This document shows, piece after piece, positions 43,474 through 51,405 of a stretch of DNA of 64,000 nucleotides; the first letter of the stretch is position 1; every line of letters begins with the position of its first letter. The position numbers and the translations under genes are program-made. The DNA comes from Pirellulaceae bacterium (GTDB lineage: Bacteria; Planctomycetota; Planctomycetia; Pirellulales; Pirellulaceae), in NCBI GenBank assembly GCA_028280445.1, contig JANQLU010000098.1, positions 96,871 to 160,870 on the forward strand, in the 5' to 3' direction. The notes beneath the pieces are model-generated. The model saw nothing but the letters and a program-made list of their open reading frames with translations, was not told the DNA's origin and made no database searches.

Positions 43474-43587
43474 TGGACGTGTTGATTTATTGTGAGCGGC
43501 GATGCGCTAGCCGCCGATGAACCCTCGAATGCTGGCGGCTAGCGCCTTGCCGCTCAACTCAAATTCACAGCTTTCCGATTTAATCAG
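43474..43587. repeat. MITE-like GAGCGGC element, copy 3
   Basis: An element between the LRR gene start and the leuB stop. The left end is GTGTTGATTTATTGTGAGCGGC and the right end reads CAGCTTTCCGATTTAATC. The inner palindrome matches the other copies. The leuB TGA stop (43584-43586) lies inside the element end, so leuB terminates in it. Confidence 0.85.
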
Positions 43588-44648
43588 GCACCGAGCGCTT
43601 CACAAACCAGATCACCAACCTCCTGTGTCGAATAACCCATTTTGCCTGCCGATTGGCTTTTCATTTTTGTACCGGTCACGACCTGAATCGCATTGAGCAC
43701 TTTTTTACCGCTTTCGGGTTGTCCGGTATGCTCGAGCAGCATGGACATCGCGCTAATCGCAGCGATCGGGTTAATCACGCTTTGCCCGGTGTATTTGGGA
43801 GCACTTCCGCCCATCGGTTCGTACATACTGGTACCGCCCGCGTCGGGACATAGATTGCCACCGGCAGCCACTCCCATACCGCCTTGCAGTACCGCCGCAA
43901 GGTCGGTGATGATGTCGCCAAACATATTGGTCGTCGCAATCACATCATAGTAATCCGGATTTTTGACCATCCACATACAACAAGCGTCGACGTGATTGTA
44001 ATCCGCTTCGACGTCGGGATATTCTGCGGCAACCTCTTGAAATGTTCGCCAGACGAGATCGTGACCATACGTCAGTACATTATTTTTCGCGACCAGCGTT
44101 AGTCGCTTGCCTTTGGGGTTGTTTCGTTTTTGAGTGTATTCAAAAGCCCAACGAATCCATCGCTCACAGCCTTTCCGAGAATAGATAGCCGTTTGCGTGG
44201 CGACTTCATCCGCCGTGCCTTTTTTCAGAAATCCTCCGATGCCCGCGTAGAGGTCTTCAGTGTTTTCACGAACAACGACGAAATCGATGTCGTCCGGGCC
44301 GCGATTGGCCAAAGGAGTTTCCACACCGGGATACAATTTCACAGGGCGAAGATTAATGTACTGATCGAGTTGAAAGCGTAATTCGAGCAACAAACCTTTT
44401 TCGATCACACCCGGAGTCACATCGGGGTGTCCTACGGCACCAAGAAAAATTGCATCGTGTTGCCGCAATAAATCAACCGATCCATCGGGCAGGATCTCAC
44501 CCGTTTTCAAATAACGCTCGCCACCATAATCCAGGTCCGTCAGTTCGTACGAAAAATTGTCAATCTTGGAAACCGCCTCAAGTACTTTCAGTGCCTCCTG
44601 TGTGACCTCGGGACCTGTTCCGTCCCCTCCAATGACTGCAATTTTCAT
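43584..44648 (-). CDS. leuB: 3-isopropylmalate dehydrogenase (isocitrate/isopropylmalate dehydrogenase family)
   Basis: A 354-residue beta-decarboxylating dehydrogenase. MKIAVIGGDGTGPEV is the start of the family, LRFQLDQYINLRPVKLYPG binds substrate Arg residues, VRENTEDLYAG is the signature, and DACCMWMVKNPDYYDVIATTNMFGDIITDLAA holds the metal-binding Asp residues. GGSAPKYTGQSVINPIAAISAMSMLLEH holds the cofactor region. The family also includes tartrate and homoisocitrate dehydrogenases, so LeuB is the most likely but not certain role. No other leucine genes are in the window. The stop lies within the adjacent MITE-like element, so the last few residues may be altered. Confidence 0.85.
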   Translation of the reverse strand: MKIAVIGGDGTGPEVTQEALKVLEAVSKIDNFSYELTDLDYGGERYLKTGEILPDGSVDLLRQHDAIFLGAVGHPDVTPGVIEKGLLLELRFQLDQYINLRPVKLYPGVETPLANRGPDDIDFVVVRENTEDLYAGIGGFLKKGTADEVATQTAIYSRKGCERWIRWAFEYTQKRNNPKGKRLTLVAKNNVLTYGHDLVWRTFQEVAAEYPDVEADYNHVDACCMWMVKNPDYYDVIATTNMFGDIITDLAAVLQGGMGVAAGGNLCPDAGGTSMYEPMGGSAPKYTGQSVINPIAAISAMSMLLEHTGQPESGKKVLNAIQVVTGTKMKSQSAGKMGYSTQEVGDLVCEALGA

Positions 44649-44741
44649 CCCAACACTTTCAAATTTAATTAATACTCAAAACAGACCGGCGCCCGAAAAA
44701 AGAAGCGTCGCGTGGGCACCTACGAAGAACAGGAGATTGTA

Positions 44742-45353
44742 TCAGTCCGTTTTCTTTTCCTCAATTGGCGGCTGCGCGCGAAACATTCCGAGGCGTTGGT
44801 GCTCGGCGGCATGAGACGCCAACCTGATTTTTCGTTCCACCGACGGCCAGTTGCCGGTAATCGAATGCGGCAAAACCAATCCCTGCTTGGCAAGTTCGAT
44901 GTTCAATCGCTCGCCGTCGACCAGGAGGTGTGCCATGGCGGTTTGATCATCGGCCAAATGAAATCGGTCAAATTCCAATTCAACAATCGCTCCCAGATTC
45001 CCCGGCACGCGATCTCGTTCGGGCGCCTTGTTTTGATCGATGAATTCGACAGTGGCTTGGCAGAGTTGTCGATAAATGCCCGGCTGTTTCAACACCATCT
45101 CGGGAGGAATCTGCACGCCGACTAACCGGACTCGAAATGAGTGGCTTGCTGGATGTCCATCCAGCGGTCGCGCGTGAAATGTAATCGGATCAACGATTTT
45201 TTCAATTCGATATCGACCGTCACTCAGCCCTGGCGGCGCCGCGTAGTCATCTGCTTGGATGCGGGCCAATCCATATTGAATCACGGCCAACACCGTCACA
45301 ACCAGCAGCACGACCCACCGGCTCCAAGAACGTTTTTTTAAACGCCGCACCAT
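44742..45353 (-). CDS. Staphylococcal nuclease-like domain protein, probably non-catalytic, membrane-anchored
   Basis: A 203-residue protein with a basic N-terminus and one membrane span (about 14-32). The exterior domain has the topology of the SNase fold: YRIEKIVDPITF, HSFRVRLVGVQIP, a central helix, and AMAHLLVDGERLNIELAKQGLVLPH. The acidic and Arg residues needed for catalysis in true nucleases are not clearly present (DPITF replaces the usual DGDT), so it may only bind nucleic acid or another ligand. The family is recognised by pattern only. Confidence 0.65.
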   Translation of the reverse strand: MVRRLKKRSWSRWVVLLVVTVLAVIQYGLARIQADDYAAPPGLSDGRYRIEKIVDPITFHARPLDGHPASHSFRVRLVGVQIPPEMVLKQPGIYRQLCQATVEFIDQNKAPERDRVPGNLGAIVELEFDRFHLADDQTAMAHLLVDGERLNIELAKQGLVLPHSITGNWPSVERKIRLASHAAEHQRLGMFRAQPPIEEKKTD

Positions 45354-45377
45354 TGCGTGGCTCAGTTCCGAAACTTG

Positions 45378-45674
45378 CTAGTTCTGACTAAAGCCTAGTT
45401 GGAGTCTGCTATTGACGTTCAACGGGTCTTTCATGATCTCGTGAAAACAGTTTGAGCAAACATCGAAGTTTCGTTTTTGAAAAATTTCATCCACGATACT
45501 ATCGTCTTCGCCAAAGCGTTCGAGTGTCTCGTAGATGGCTTCCAATTGCTCGCTATCATCGATCTCAAAGGAATCGGAATGATCAATGGTCGCTCGCGCT
45601 TCTAACTTCAATACGTATCGGACTTCCTGATCGTTGATTATTCGTTTACATCGGTCACAAGAATAATGAATCAT
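45378..45674 (-). CDS. Small zinc-ribbon-like protein
   Basis: A 98-residue acidic cytoplasmic protein with two CxxC pairs: YSCDRCKRI near the N-terminus and VCSNCFHEIM near residue 75. This is a zinc-ribbon-like layout, common in planctomycete hypothetical proteins that may bind nucleic acid or protein. It is next to the SNase-like gene but has no other informative context. Confidence 0.7.
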   Translation of the reverse strand: MIHYSCDRCKRIINDQEVRYVLKLEARATIDHSDSFEIDDSEQLEAIYETLERFGEDDSIVDEIFQKRNFDVCSNCFHEIMKDPLNVNSRLQLGFSQN

Positions 45675-46211
45675 CGCATCATGCCTTTTAATTGATTCGA
45701 TTGGTGATTGTTGACCCCGAGGCAGGAGAAGGCGTCGGTAATCATCCTAACGATTCGTTAACATGCGTAGCAAGCAAAATTGTTAAATCTCATCTGAATT
45801 CCTAAAAACTAAGGATGGTCGGCAATCCACTGGTGGTAAACAAAAAGAACGCAACGAAAAACGTGAGTCGACGCCTGGAAACTGCGTAGAAATGCTGTGA
45901 AATACGGTCCTGCACCGCACGCTCGCAGCGATATTCGAAAAGCAATATCTGAATCGCTCGCATCAAATTGGTAGTCAGAACAACCAAAACAGTCGTTCGT
46001 ATCCGCAGCGCCACCACCGATTGAGCGAGCTCGTTTTGACTTGACATTGGCAATTCGAGAGATTGCCGTTTACAATTAATGAGTCGTATAATGAATGAAA
46101 ACTCGTTCCCAGAAAATCAAATGTTGTTTTCCAAACTAGCCTCTGAAAAACACGCCGCCCCGTGGGAATGGGTCCACCTGTCAGCTTTATTCATAGATAG
46201 ATAACAGCAGC
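45675..46211. other. Gene-poor region, possible small membrane protein
   Basis: About 540 bases between the zinc-ribbon gene and the HNH gene. It contains one 83-codon minus-strand frame (45802-46053) listed separately, and otherwise no coding-looking frame, repeat or palindrome. Both flanking promoters should lie here. Confidence 0.5.
45802..46053 (-). CDS. Possible small membrane protein
   Basis: An 83-residue frame with two hydrophobic stretches (TTVLVVLTTNLMRAIQILLF and LTFFVAFFLFTTSGLPTILSF). The start has no good ribosome-binding site. It is weakly supported and may be chance. Confidence 0.25.
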   Translation of the reverse strand: MPMSSQNELAQSVVALRIRTTVLVVLTTNLMRAIQILLFEYRCERAVQDRISQHFYAVSRRRLTFFVAFFLFTTSGLPTILSF

Positions 46212-46859
46212 ATGATTAAGGACCGGAGAACGATTACTGCTCTCAATGGAAGCGTGTTAGTTCTAAACCGGTTTTATATGGCAGTTCATGTCATTTCTGT
46301 TCGGCGTGCCATCGTTCTGCTGTACCGCGAACTTGCCGAAGTCATCGATGTCGATCAAGGCCGCTACATGAACTACGATTTTGATTCGTGGTTGGAATTG
46401 AGCCAATTGAAGTCAATTGACGAAACGCTGAACCACGATGATTACGAATGGATCCGTTCGCCTAATTTTGAAATCGAAGTGCCTCGAATAATCCGTTTGT
46501 ATCGCTACGACAAAGTGCCTCGATTAACGTTGCGATTTAATCGCCGCAATCTGTTTGCTCGCGATAACAACCAATGTCAGTACTGCCACAAAACTTTTCC
46601 ATTGTCGCAACTCAGTTTCGATCACATCATGCCGCGGAGCCGAGGCGGCAAAACATCTTGGGAAAATGTGGTCTGCTGTTGCCTGAAATGTAACAGCAAA
46701 AAAGGGGACCGCACGCCGGAAGAAGCTGGCTTGAAGCTGTTCCGCACACCGACCAAACCGAAACAAAATCCGTTACTGTCGGTGAAACTCGACAATCCCA
46801 AATACGAAGTCTGGCGAAGTTTTCTAGGGAACTCGTCGATGACCATGGAAGTGGTTTGA
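46212..46859 (+). CDS. HNH endonuclease domain protein
   Basis: A 215-residue protein. The N-terminal 100 residues (VLVLNRFYMAVHVISVRRAIVLLYREL) are the family leader common to stand-alone HNH proteins in planctomycetes and relatives. The HNH domain is intact: CQYCHKTF with CxxC, SFDHIMPRSRGG with the catalytic His, and WENVVCCCLKCNSKKG with the second Cys pair. Such proteins may cut DNA in defence or repair, or act as regulators. No toxin, immunity or restriction genes are near it, so the role is unknown. Confidence 0.88.
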   Translation: MIKDRRTITALNGSVLVLNRFYMAVHVISVRRAIVLLYRELAEVIDVDQGRYMNYDFDSWLELSQLKSIDETLNHDDYEWIRSPNFEIEVPRIIRLYRYDKVPRLTLRFNRRNLFARDNNQCQYCHKTFPLSQLSFDHIMPRSRGGKTSWENVVCCCLKCNSKKGDRTPEEAGLKLFRTPTKPKQNPLLSVKLDNPKYEVWRSFLGNSSMTMEVV

Positions 46860-46905
46860 GTTCGCCAAGTGCGAAAGTGATTCGAACTGGTGGCTAGTCT
46901 GGTCC

Positions 46906-46980
46906 TGTGAGCGGCAAGGCGCTAGCCGCCGGTAATCGGCTACCGCAAACGTACCGGCGGCTAGCGCCTTGCCGCTCACA
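46906..46980. repeat. GAGCGGC palindrome, copy 4 (lacking MITE ends)
   Basis: A 75-bp palindrome TGTGAGCGGCAAGGCGCTAG and its complement. The outer GTTGATTAAAT ends found in other copies are missing, so only the core remains. A GTAG-type palindrome starts 11 bases further on, so two repeat families abut. Confidence 0.88.
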
Positions 46981-46991
46981 TAGCCAAACAA

Positions 46992-47048
46992 GTAGGGCCG
47001 GTTCCCACCGGCCAATCCAACAAAACGGCCGGTGGGAACCGGCCCTAC
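46992..47048. repeat. GTAG-headed palindromic repeat, copy 3
   Basis: A 57-bp inverted repeat with GTAGGGCCGGTTCCCACCGG and its complement around a short AT-rich centre. It is tandem with the GAGCGGC palindrome at 46906-46980 and next to the ferredoxin terminator. Confidence 0.9.
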
Positions 47049-47050
47049 TA

Positions 47051-47080
47051 TTTAAAAAGCCCCACTTCGGAGTGGAGCTT
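47051..47080 (-). terminator. Intrinsic terminator of the ferredoxin gene
   Basis: On the minus strand GCTCCACT and AGTGGGGC form a stem with a CCGA loop (TCGG on the plus strand), followed by TTTTTAAA. It lies about 35 bases after the ferredoxin stop, so it most likely ends that transcript. Confidence 0.85.
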
Positions 47081-47116
47081 GTGTGTTGAAATCACCGGTT
47101 TTGAAACAGCGGTCGG

Positions 47117-47401
47117 TTAGTTGTTGTCGTCAACCAACGGTGTTTTTCGCTCTGTGATATTTTCGCAATTTGGAGCCTGTTCGGCATTGATTTCAATGTA
47201 CTCTTTGAGGTCTTCAGGAACCTCGTCTTCGTGAAAAATGGCTTCGACCGGGCACTCGGGGACGCAGGCTTCACAGTCAATACATTCATCGGGATGAATG
47301 TACAGCATCGTCTCACCTTCGTAAAAACACTCGACCGGGCAAACCACGACGCAATCTGTATACCTGCAACCATCGCAAGCTTTGGTTACCACATGGGTCA
47401 T
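47117..47401 (-). CDS. fdxA: Ferredoxin, FdxA-type with two Fe-S clusters
   Basis: A 94-residue ferredoxin. The N-terminal cluster site is CDGCRYTDCVVVCP and the second is CIDCEACVPECP. This is the spacing of FdxA-type ferredoxins that carry one 3Fe-4S or 4Fe-4S and one 4Fe-4S cluster. The acidic C-terminal extension is typical of this type. It transfers electrons at low potential between soluble enzymes. It stands alone, with its own strong terminator. Confidence 0.92.
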   Translation of the reverse strand: MTHVVTKACDGCRYTDCVVVCPVECFYEGETMLYIHPDECIDCEACVPECPVEAIFHEDEVPEDLKEYIEINAEQAPNCENITERKTPLVDDNN

Positions 47402-47623
47402 TTCGTGAACTCCAAATCAACGAGGAAAATCAGGGTCTGTGGTGGGAATTGTCCACCTATAGGCCCAAATTTCGCAAATTTACGTAAAAACTGCAAGGAT
47501 CGTACGAACAGCTAAACGTCCAGTCAACCCTTTTGATAATTTTCCATCGGCTGAAAATTAGAAAATATTGAGGTTTCATTTATAATCAGTTGGTACGGTT
47601 TACCGAATACAAAGGTTTTTCGA

Positions 47624-47959
47624 ATGCCATTAACGAACTCTGACCGCCAACTTTTGGCACGCTGTATCGAGGGACAGCCATTTGCCTGGCATTCGTTTGT
47701 TGACCGGTTTATTTCTCTGACGATGCAAGTCATCGACCAGTTGGCCACTTCACGAAGTATTGAAATTTCTGAAAAAAATCGTGAAGAATTAGCCGCCAAT
47801 TTTTTTGCAGAAATCATGCGAGACGATTTCGAACTGCTGAGGAAATTCGAAGGAAAGTGTTCGCTGGCCAACTATATGACAGTTGTCGCTGGCCGAGTCA
47901 TCTCACAATTGATGCAGGAACGCCTCAAAAGCGAATCTGCCGAAGTCCGCTGGAACTAG
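47624..47959 (+). CDS. Sigma-factor region-2-like protein lacking region 4
   Basis: A 111-residue protein resembling only the N-terminal half of an ECF sigma factor: DRQLLARCIEGQPFAWHSFVDRFISLTMQVIDQ is the region 1.2/2.1-like helix, and ELAANFFAEIMRDDFELLRKFEGKCSLANYMTVVAGRVISQLM the region 2.3/2.4-like part. No region 4 helix-turn-helix follows before the stop. The ATG has an AAAGG site. It may bind core RNA polymerase as a regulator or be a split sigma. Its stop interlocks with that of the next gene in a CTAG sequence. Confidence 0.7.
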   Translation: MPLTNSDRQLLARCIEGQPFAWHSFVDRFISLTMQVIDQLATSRSIEISEKNREELAANFFAEIMRDDFELLRKFEGKCSLANYMTVVAGRVISQLMQERLKSESAEVRWN

Positions 47960-48939
47960 CGGTACTCAAAACCTCGAGGCGGGCCACCGAGACGCCGTCC
48001 TAATCCGCTGACGCGCGGACGTTGGCTCGAATTCTGTTGCTGACCTGCCGGTGCCCCACGAGTCAGATTAATTTTGGACACATCGATGGTTCGCACGTCT
48101 TGAGGACGTGGCATGGTCCAAATCGTTTCGCGATCGCCATAAAACGAATTCACGGAGACGTTGTCCAATGTAATGGACAGCTTATTTTCTTTTCGTGTGT
48201 TGGGATCGTTAAAAAATATTTCCAGATGTCGCGGCAAACGCACCTGATGTTCGTGATTGTACACATATCGAAATGCATTGGCGTAGGCAATTCGATTGTT
48301 AGAACTGTCGTACATTGCAATCTGGTTGATCACGCCGAACCTGGGGTCCATGACAACGACACGAGTCACCAGCCCTTGAGGTGTTTTGATCCGCGAACGT
48401 ATTTCAACGCGACCGTCGTTTCTGGCAAATGGACCGGAATGTTCATCATTGGAGTCAAATGAAACCAATCCCAATGCCTGCGTGATCCATTGTGGTTGTA
48501 TCGGCAGTAGCTTGGCTGCATTGCTGCTCGCAAAATCGCGATGCGTGGAATACAGCATTACGGGTTCCATGCCGCCAACGGATGCTTTGCTCCAAACCCA
48601 AAATACCGAATCGTTGCTTCCGATATCGACTCCTAGTTCGGGAACACCCAAGACACCGGCTTGGATCCGCAAATTCTTGGGCTGTTCTAATGCGAGATTC
48701 CCCGACAGTTTTGCCGGAACGCCATCCATCGAAACTTTGACGGCCGACTGAATTTGCCGGACGTTTTCAGTGTTCTGATTGACAGCCGCGGTCAATTGTT
48801 CGAGGGTCGGAGCATTGTTAAATGCCACAGGAATTGGCGGTTCAGAGTTGCGAAACTGTCGGAGCCATTCACAACCGGTTGAACCCGTTGTGACGAGCAT
48901 CAGCAACATTAGCAGCATCATCTTTTTAATGAATAACAC
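47956..48939 (-). CDS. Lipoprotein of unknown function, LolA/LolB-like possible
   Basis: A 327-residue protein with a clear lipobox (VTTGSTGC) after a long hydrophobic signal. The mature part has alternating strands such as VRQIQSAVKVSMDGVPAKLSGNLALEQPKNLRIQAG, a pattern seen in LolA/LolB- and DUF4292-type lipid-binding barrels. The C-terminus is Gly/Pro/Arg-rich. The start is a GTG with an AAAGGA site; the in-frame ATGs that follow would cut into the signal. It is cotranscribed with gene 48963, 23 bases upstream. Confidence 0.75.
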   Translation of the reverse strand: MLFIKKMMLLMLLMLVTTGSTGCEWLRQFRNSEPPIPVAFNNAPTLEQLTAAVNQNTENVRQIQSAVKVSMDGVPAKLSGNLALEQPKNLRIQAGVLGVPELGVDIGSNDSVFWVWSKASVGGMEPVMLYSTHRDFASSNAAKLLPIQPQWITQALGLVSFDSNDEHSGPFARNDGRVEIRSRIKTPQGLVTRVVVMDPRFGVINQIAMYDSSNNRIAYANAFRYVYNHEHQVRLPRHLEIFFNDPNTRKENKLSITLDNVSVNSFYGDRETIWTMPRPQDVRTIDVSKINLTRGAPAGQQQNSSQRPRVSGLGRRLGGPPRGFEYR

Positions 48940-48962
48940 GTCAATCCTTTGACATCAAACAT

Positions 48963-49475
48963 TCAATCCTCAACCGGCTCATCTGCTGCCGCTCGATCCG
49001 TAAACAAATGTTCGCCCAATTCCTCTTGCAGCGATTTGATTTGTTGCGGTGTTAATTTCATTTCTGGAATTTCCAACAATGACTCATGGCGCGACGATTT
49101 CAGTACCATTCGTTTCCCATGTTCATCTGATTTTGTATGCTCCAATTTCATCAATCGTCGCCGAATCAACAACAATGCCATCACATACGCGCGTTCGGGC
49201 TGATGCGTTTGTTTGAGCACTTCGTCAAAATAGGCGTACAACACATCGTTCGGCGCCCAATAAACTCTTCCGGATTCCAGCGCGGGAATTTCTGATCGCC
49301 ACCAACCGACACATTCGTCTGGCGGTCCTTCCCAAGCTGCTTCCGAGTAGTCTTCTCGAACCAAATTGTCATCATCATCGCGTTTGACGACAGAGTAATA
49401 GGTCTGGCCGCGCCCAATTTCATTTTGGGTTGCAGTGCATTTCCTGCTACACGATTTGATTTCAAAATCTGGCAC
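48963..49475 (-). CDS. Conserved hypothetical protein
   Basis: A 170-residue cytoplasmic protein with CSRKCTATQNEIGRGQTYYSVV at the N-terminus, an EDYSEAAWEGPP loop, and a basic helix YVMALLLIRRRLMKLEHTK. This pattern (SRKCTATxxEIxxGxxYYS) is shared by planctomycete proteins of unknown function. The two early Cys residues suggest metal or structural binding. The start is a GTG. The gene directly precedes the lipoprotein gene. Confidence 0.7.
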   Translation of the reverse strand: MPDFEIKSCSRKCTATQNEIGRGQTYYSVVKRDDDDNLVREDYSEAAWEGPPDECVGWWRSEIPALESGRVYWAPNDVLYAYFDEVLKQTHQPERAYVMALLLIRRRLMKLEHTKSDEHGKRMVLKSSRHESLLEIPEMKLTPQQIKSLQEELGEHLFTDRAAADEPVED

Positions 49476-49630
49476 GACACTGATTGGTTTGTGAAAACGA
49501 ATGATTTAACGCGTTGCTCGCATTGTCATTTGCGAACCTTACAAGCACGAAGCGCAAAAAAGGTCGCCAAGCGTAGCATTTTTATCAGCTGGGTTCAACG
49601 AAAAGAACGACAATTGCTAGCACAGAATCG

Positions 49631-51172
49631 CTAGAGAGAATTTGCTTCGAGTCCGGCGATGTTGGCAAAATTCCTTTTGATGTCCTCAATATCCGACTCG
49701 TTGTCGTACTCCAATTCGAGTTCATCAATCGATTGTTCCAGCAATCGCGATTCTCGTTCGCGCCCTTGCTGTTCGTGGACGATCTGCTGGCCCAACAGAC
49801 CAACTAATCTGGCTCGCGTTTCGACAGACGGTAAATTGGCCAATTGCTCGTAAATTTCCATCGCCGAACTCCATTTGCCTTGTCGCAAATATAGTTCTCC
49901 AAGACGCTCCCACGAAAACCAAATGTACATGTTGTCAGTCGCCGAGCCGGAGTCGGTAAAATACTCTTCGACTGCTTCATAGGCGACTTCGGTATCCAGT
50001 TCGACAGCGTGGCGATATTGTTCGATCACGCTATTTTTTTTGGAAATAAAAACTTCGGTGTCGATAGGTTTGAAAATCTCAGCAACCGGCTGACTTTGGG
50101 CATTCCATGTTCCGACACTGACCCCAAGGAAAAACGGCACCAAAAGCGCCAGCCAAAACAGCGGTTTTTTCCACACCGGTTTTAGCTGTCCGAGCATGAC
50201 TGTTTCCAATTGTCGCGTGACAGCCAATCTGGATTCGGTCACGCTGGAGCCAAATCCAATGGTTTCGGTGTCTGAAAGTTTGTCGACCAACGCGTCCCAG
50301 TCTTCGTGATCGATTTGAATTTTTCGCAACTGCCGAATCAACTCGCCAGCTGTTTGAAAACGATCTTCCGGTTTCTTTGCAATCATTTTCGTAATGATGT
50401 CGCAAAGCTCACGCGGAATGTCGGGTCTCAATTCGTGAATTGGTTGCGGTTCGTTTTTGACATGCTGCACTGCGATCGCCAAAGCATTTTCACCGTCAAA
50501 CGGCGGCGTGCCAGCCAACATGTGATAACTGGTGATTCCCAGCGAATAGATATCGGATCGCGAATCAACCGTATTACCCTCGACTTGCTCCGGGCTCATA
50601 TACAACGGAGTGCCAAGTGTAATACCAATCTGAGTCAGATCATTTTTGCTCTTGTCATTGTTCAGACGCGCCAAGCCAAAGTCGGTAACTTTGACTTCGC
50701 CATTGGGCGCGAGCATGATATTTTCCGGCTTGATATCGCGGTGGATGATGTGGTGCTCACTCGATTTTTGCAACGCAGCGGTAACTTGCCGGAGAACGTT
50801 GATTGCCATAATCGGTTCAACGGCACCATATCGATTGAGATATTGTTTCAGATTTTGTCCGCGAACATATTCTTGAGCGATGAAGTGATAGCCGTCCGTC
50901 TGTCCGACTTCATAGATCTGGACGATGTTTGCCTGAACCAATGCCGCCGCCGCCCGTGCTTCGTTTAAAAACCGCAAGACATATTGTTTGTCCTTGGCAA
51001 GCTCCGGTTTGAGGACTTTAAAAGCAACCTGTCGATTGAGAGAAATCTGCTCGGCCAGAAAAACTTCGGCCATGCCACCGCGTCCCAAACGGCGTAACAT
51101 GACATAATCCCCCAACGTTTGACCGGTGAGGTCTAATGCGTCATTGTCGATCATGTTGGGATTGCTAGTCAT
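49631..51172 (-). CDS. Transmembrane Ser/Thr protein kinase
   Basis: A 513-residue Hanks-type kinase. Kinase domain at about 22-285 with GRGGMAEVFLA, Lys52, HRDIKPEN (Asp146), DFG (Asp164) and SPEQ, all intact. One membrane span is at about 338-355, followed by a helical exterior domain of about 155 residues with TPR-like character (YLRQGKWSSAMEIYEQLANLPSVETRARLVGLLGQQ). Unlike the kinases at 15.6-27.8 kb it has no adjacent sigma factor, so it probably belongs to another pathway. Confidence 0.92.
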   Translation of the reverse strand: MTSNPNMIDNDALDLTGQTLGDYVMLRRLGRGGMAEVFLAEQISLNRQVAFKVLKPELAKDKQYVLRFLNEARAAAALVQANIVQIYEVGQTDGYHFIAQEYVRGQNLKQYLNRYGAVEPIMAINVLRQVTAALQKSSEHHIIHRDIKPENIMLAPNGEVKVTDFGLARLNNDKSKNDLTQIGITLGTPLYMSPEQVEGNTVDSRSDIYSLGITSYHMLAGTPPFDGENALAIAVQHVKNEPQPIHELRPDIPRELCDIITKMIAKKPEDRFQTAGELIRQLRKIQIDHEDWDALVDKLSDTETIGFGSSVTESRLAVTRQLETVMLGQLKPVWKKPLFWLALLVPFFLGVSVGTWNAQSQPVAEIFKPIDTEVFISKKNSVIEQYRHAVELDTEVAYEAVEEYFTDSGSATDNMYIWFSWERLGELYLRQGKWSSAMEIYEQLANLPSVETRARLVGLLGQQIVHEQQGRERESRLLEQSIDELELEYDNESDIEDIKRNFANIAGLEANSL

Positions 51173-51405
51173 CGGGCGGTTAGTGCACTCTCAAACATTA
51201 TACGGTCGAAACGCCAATTCGGTTTCACTGAAAAATACAACGGTACAATCGCGAAAGTTAAATCCAATGCTTAAAAACGCTCGTATTTTGGTTTAACATT
51301 GTTGATAATCAACACATTGATATTTACGTCAAAACGCGATTCAATATGCGTTTTTTTTCTCGTTTTTCGCCAACAAATGTCACCAAAATCCCTCAGGAAT
51401 CGGCA

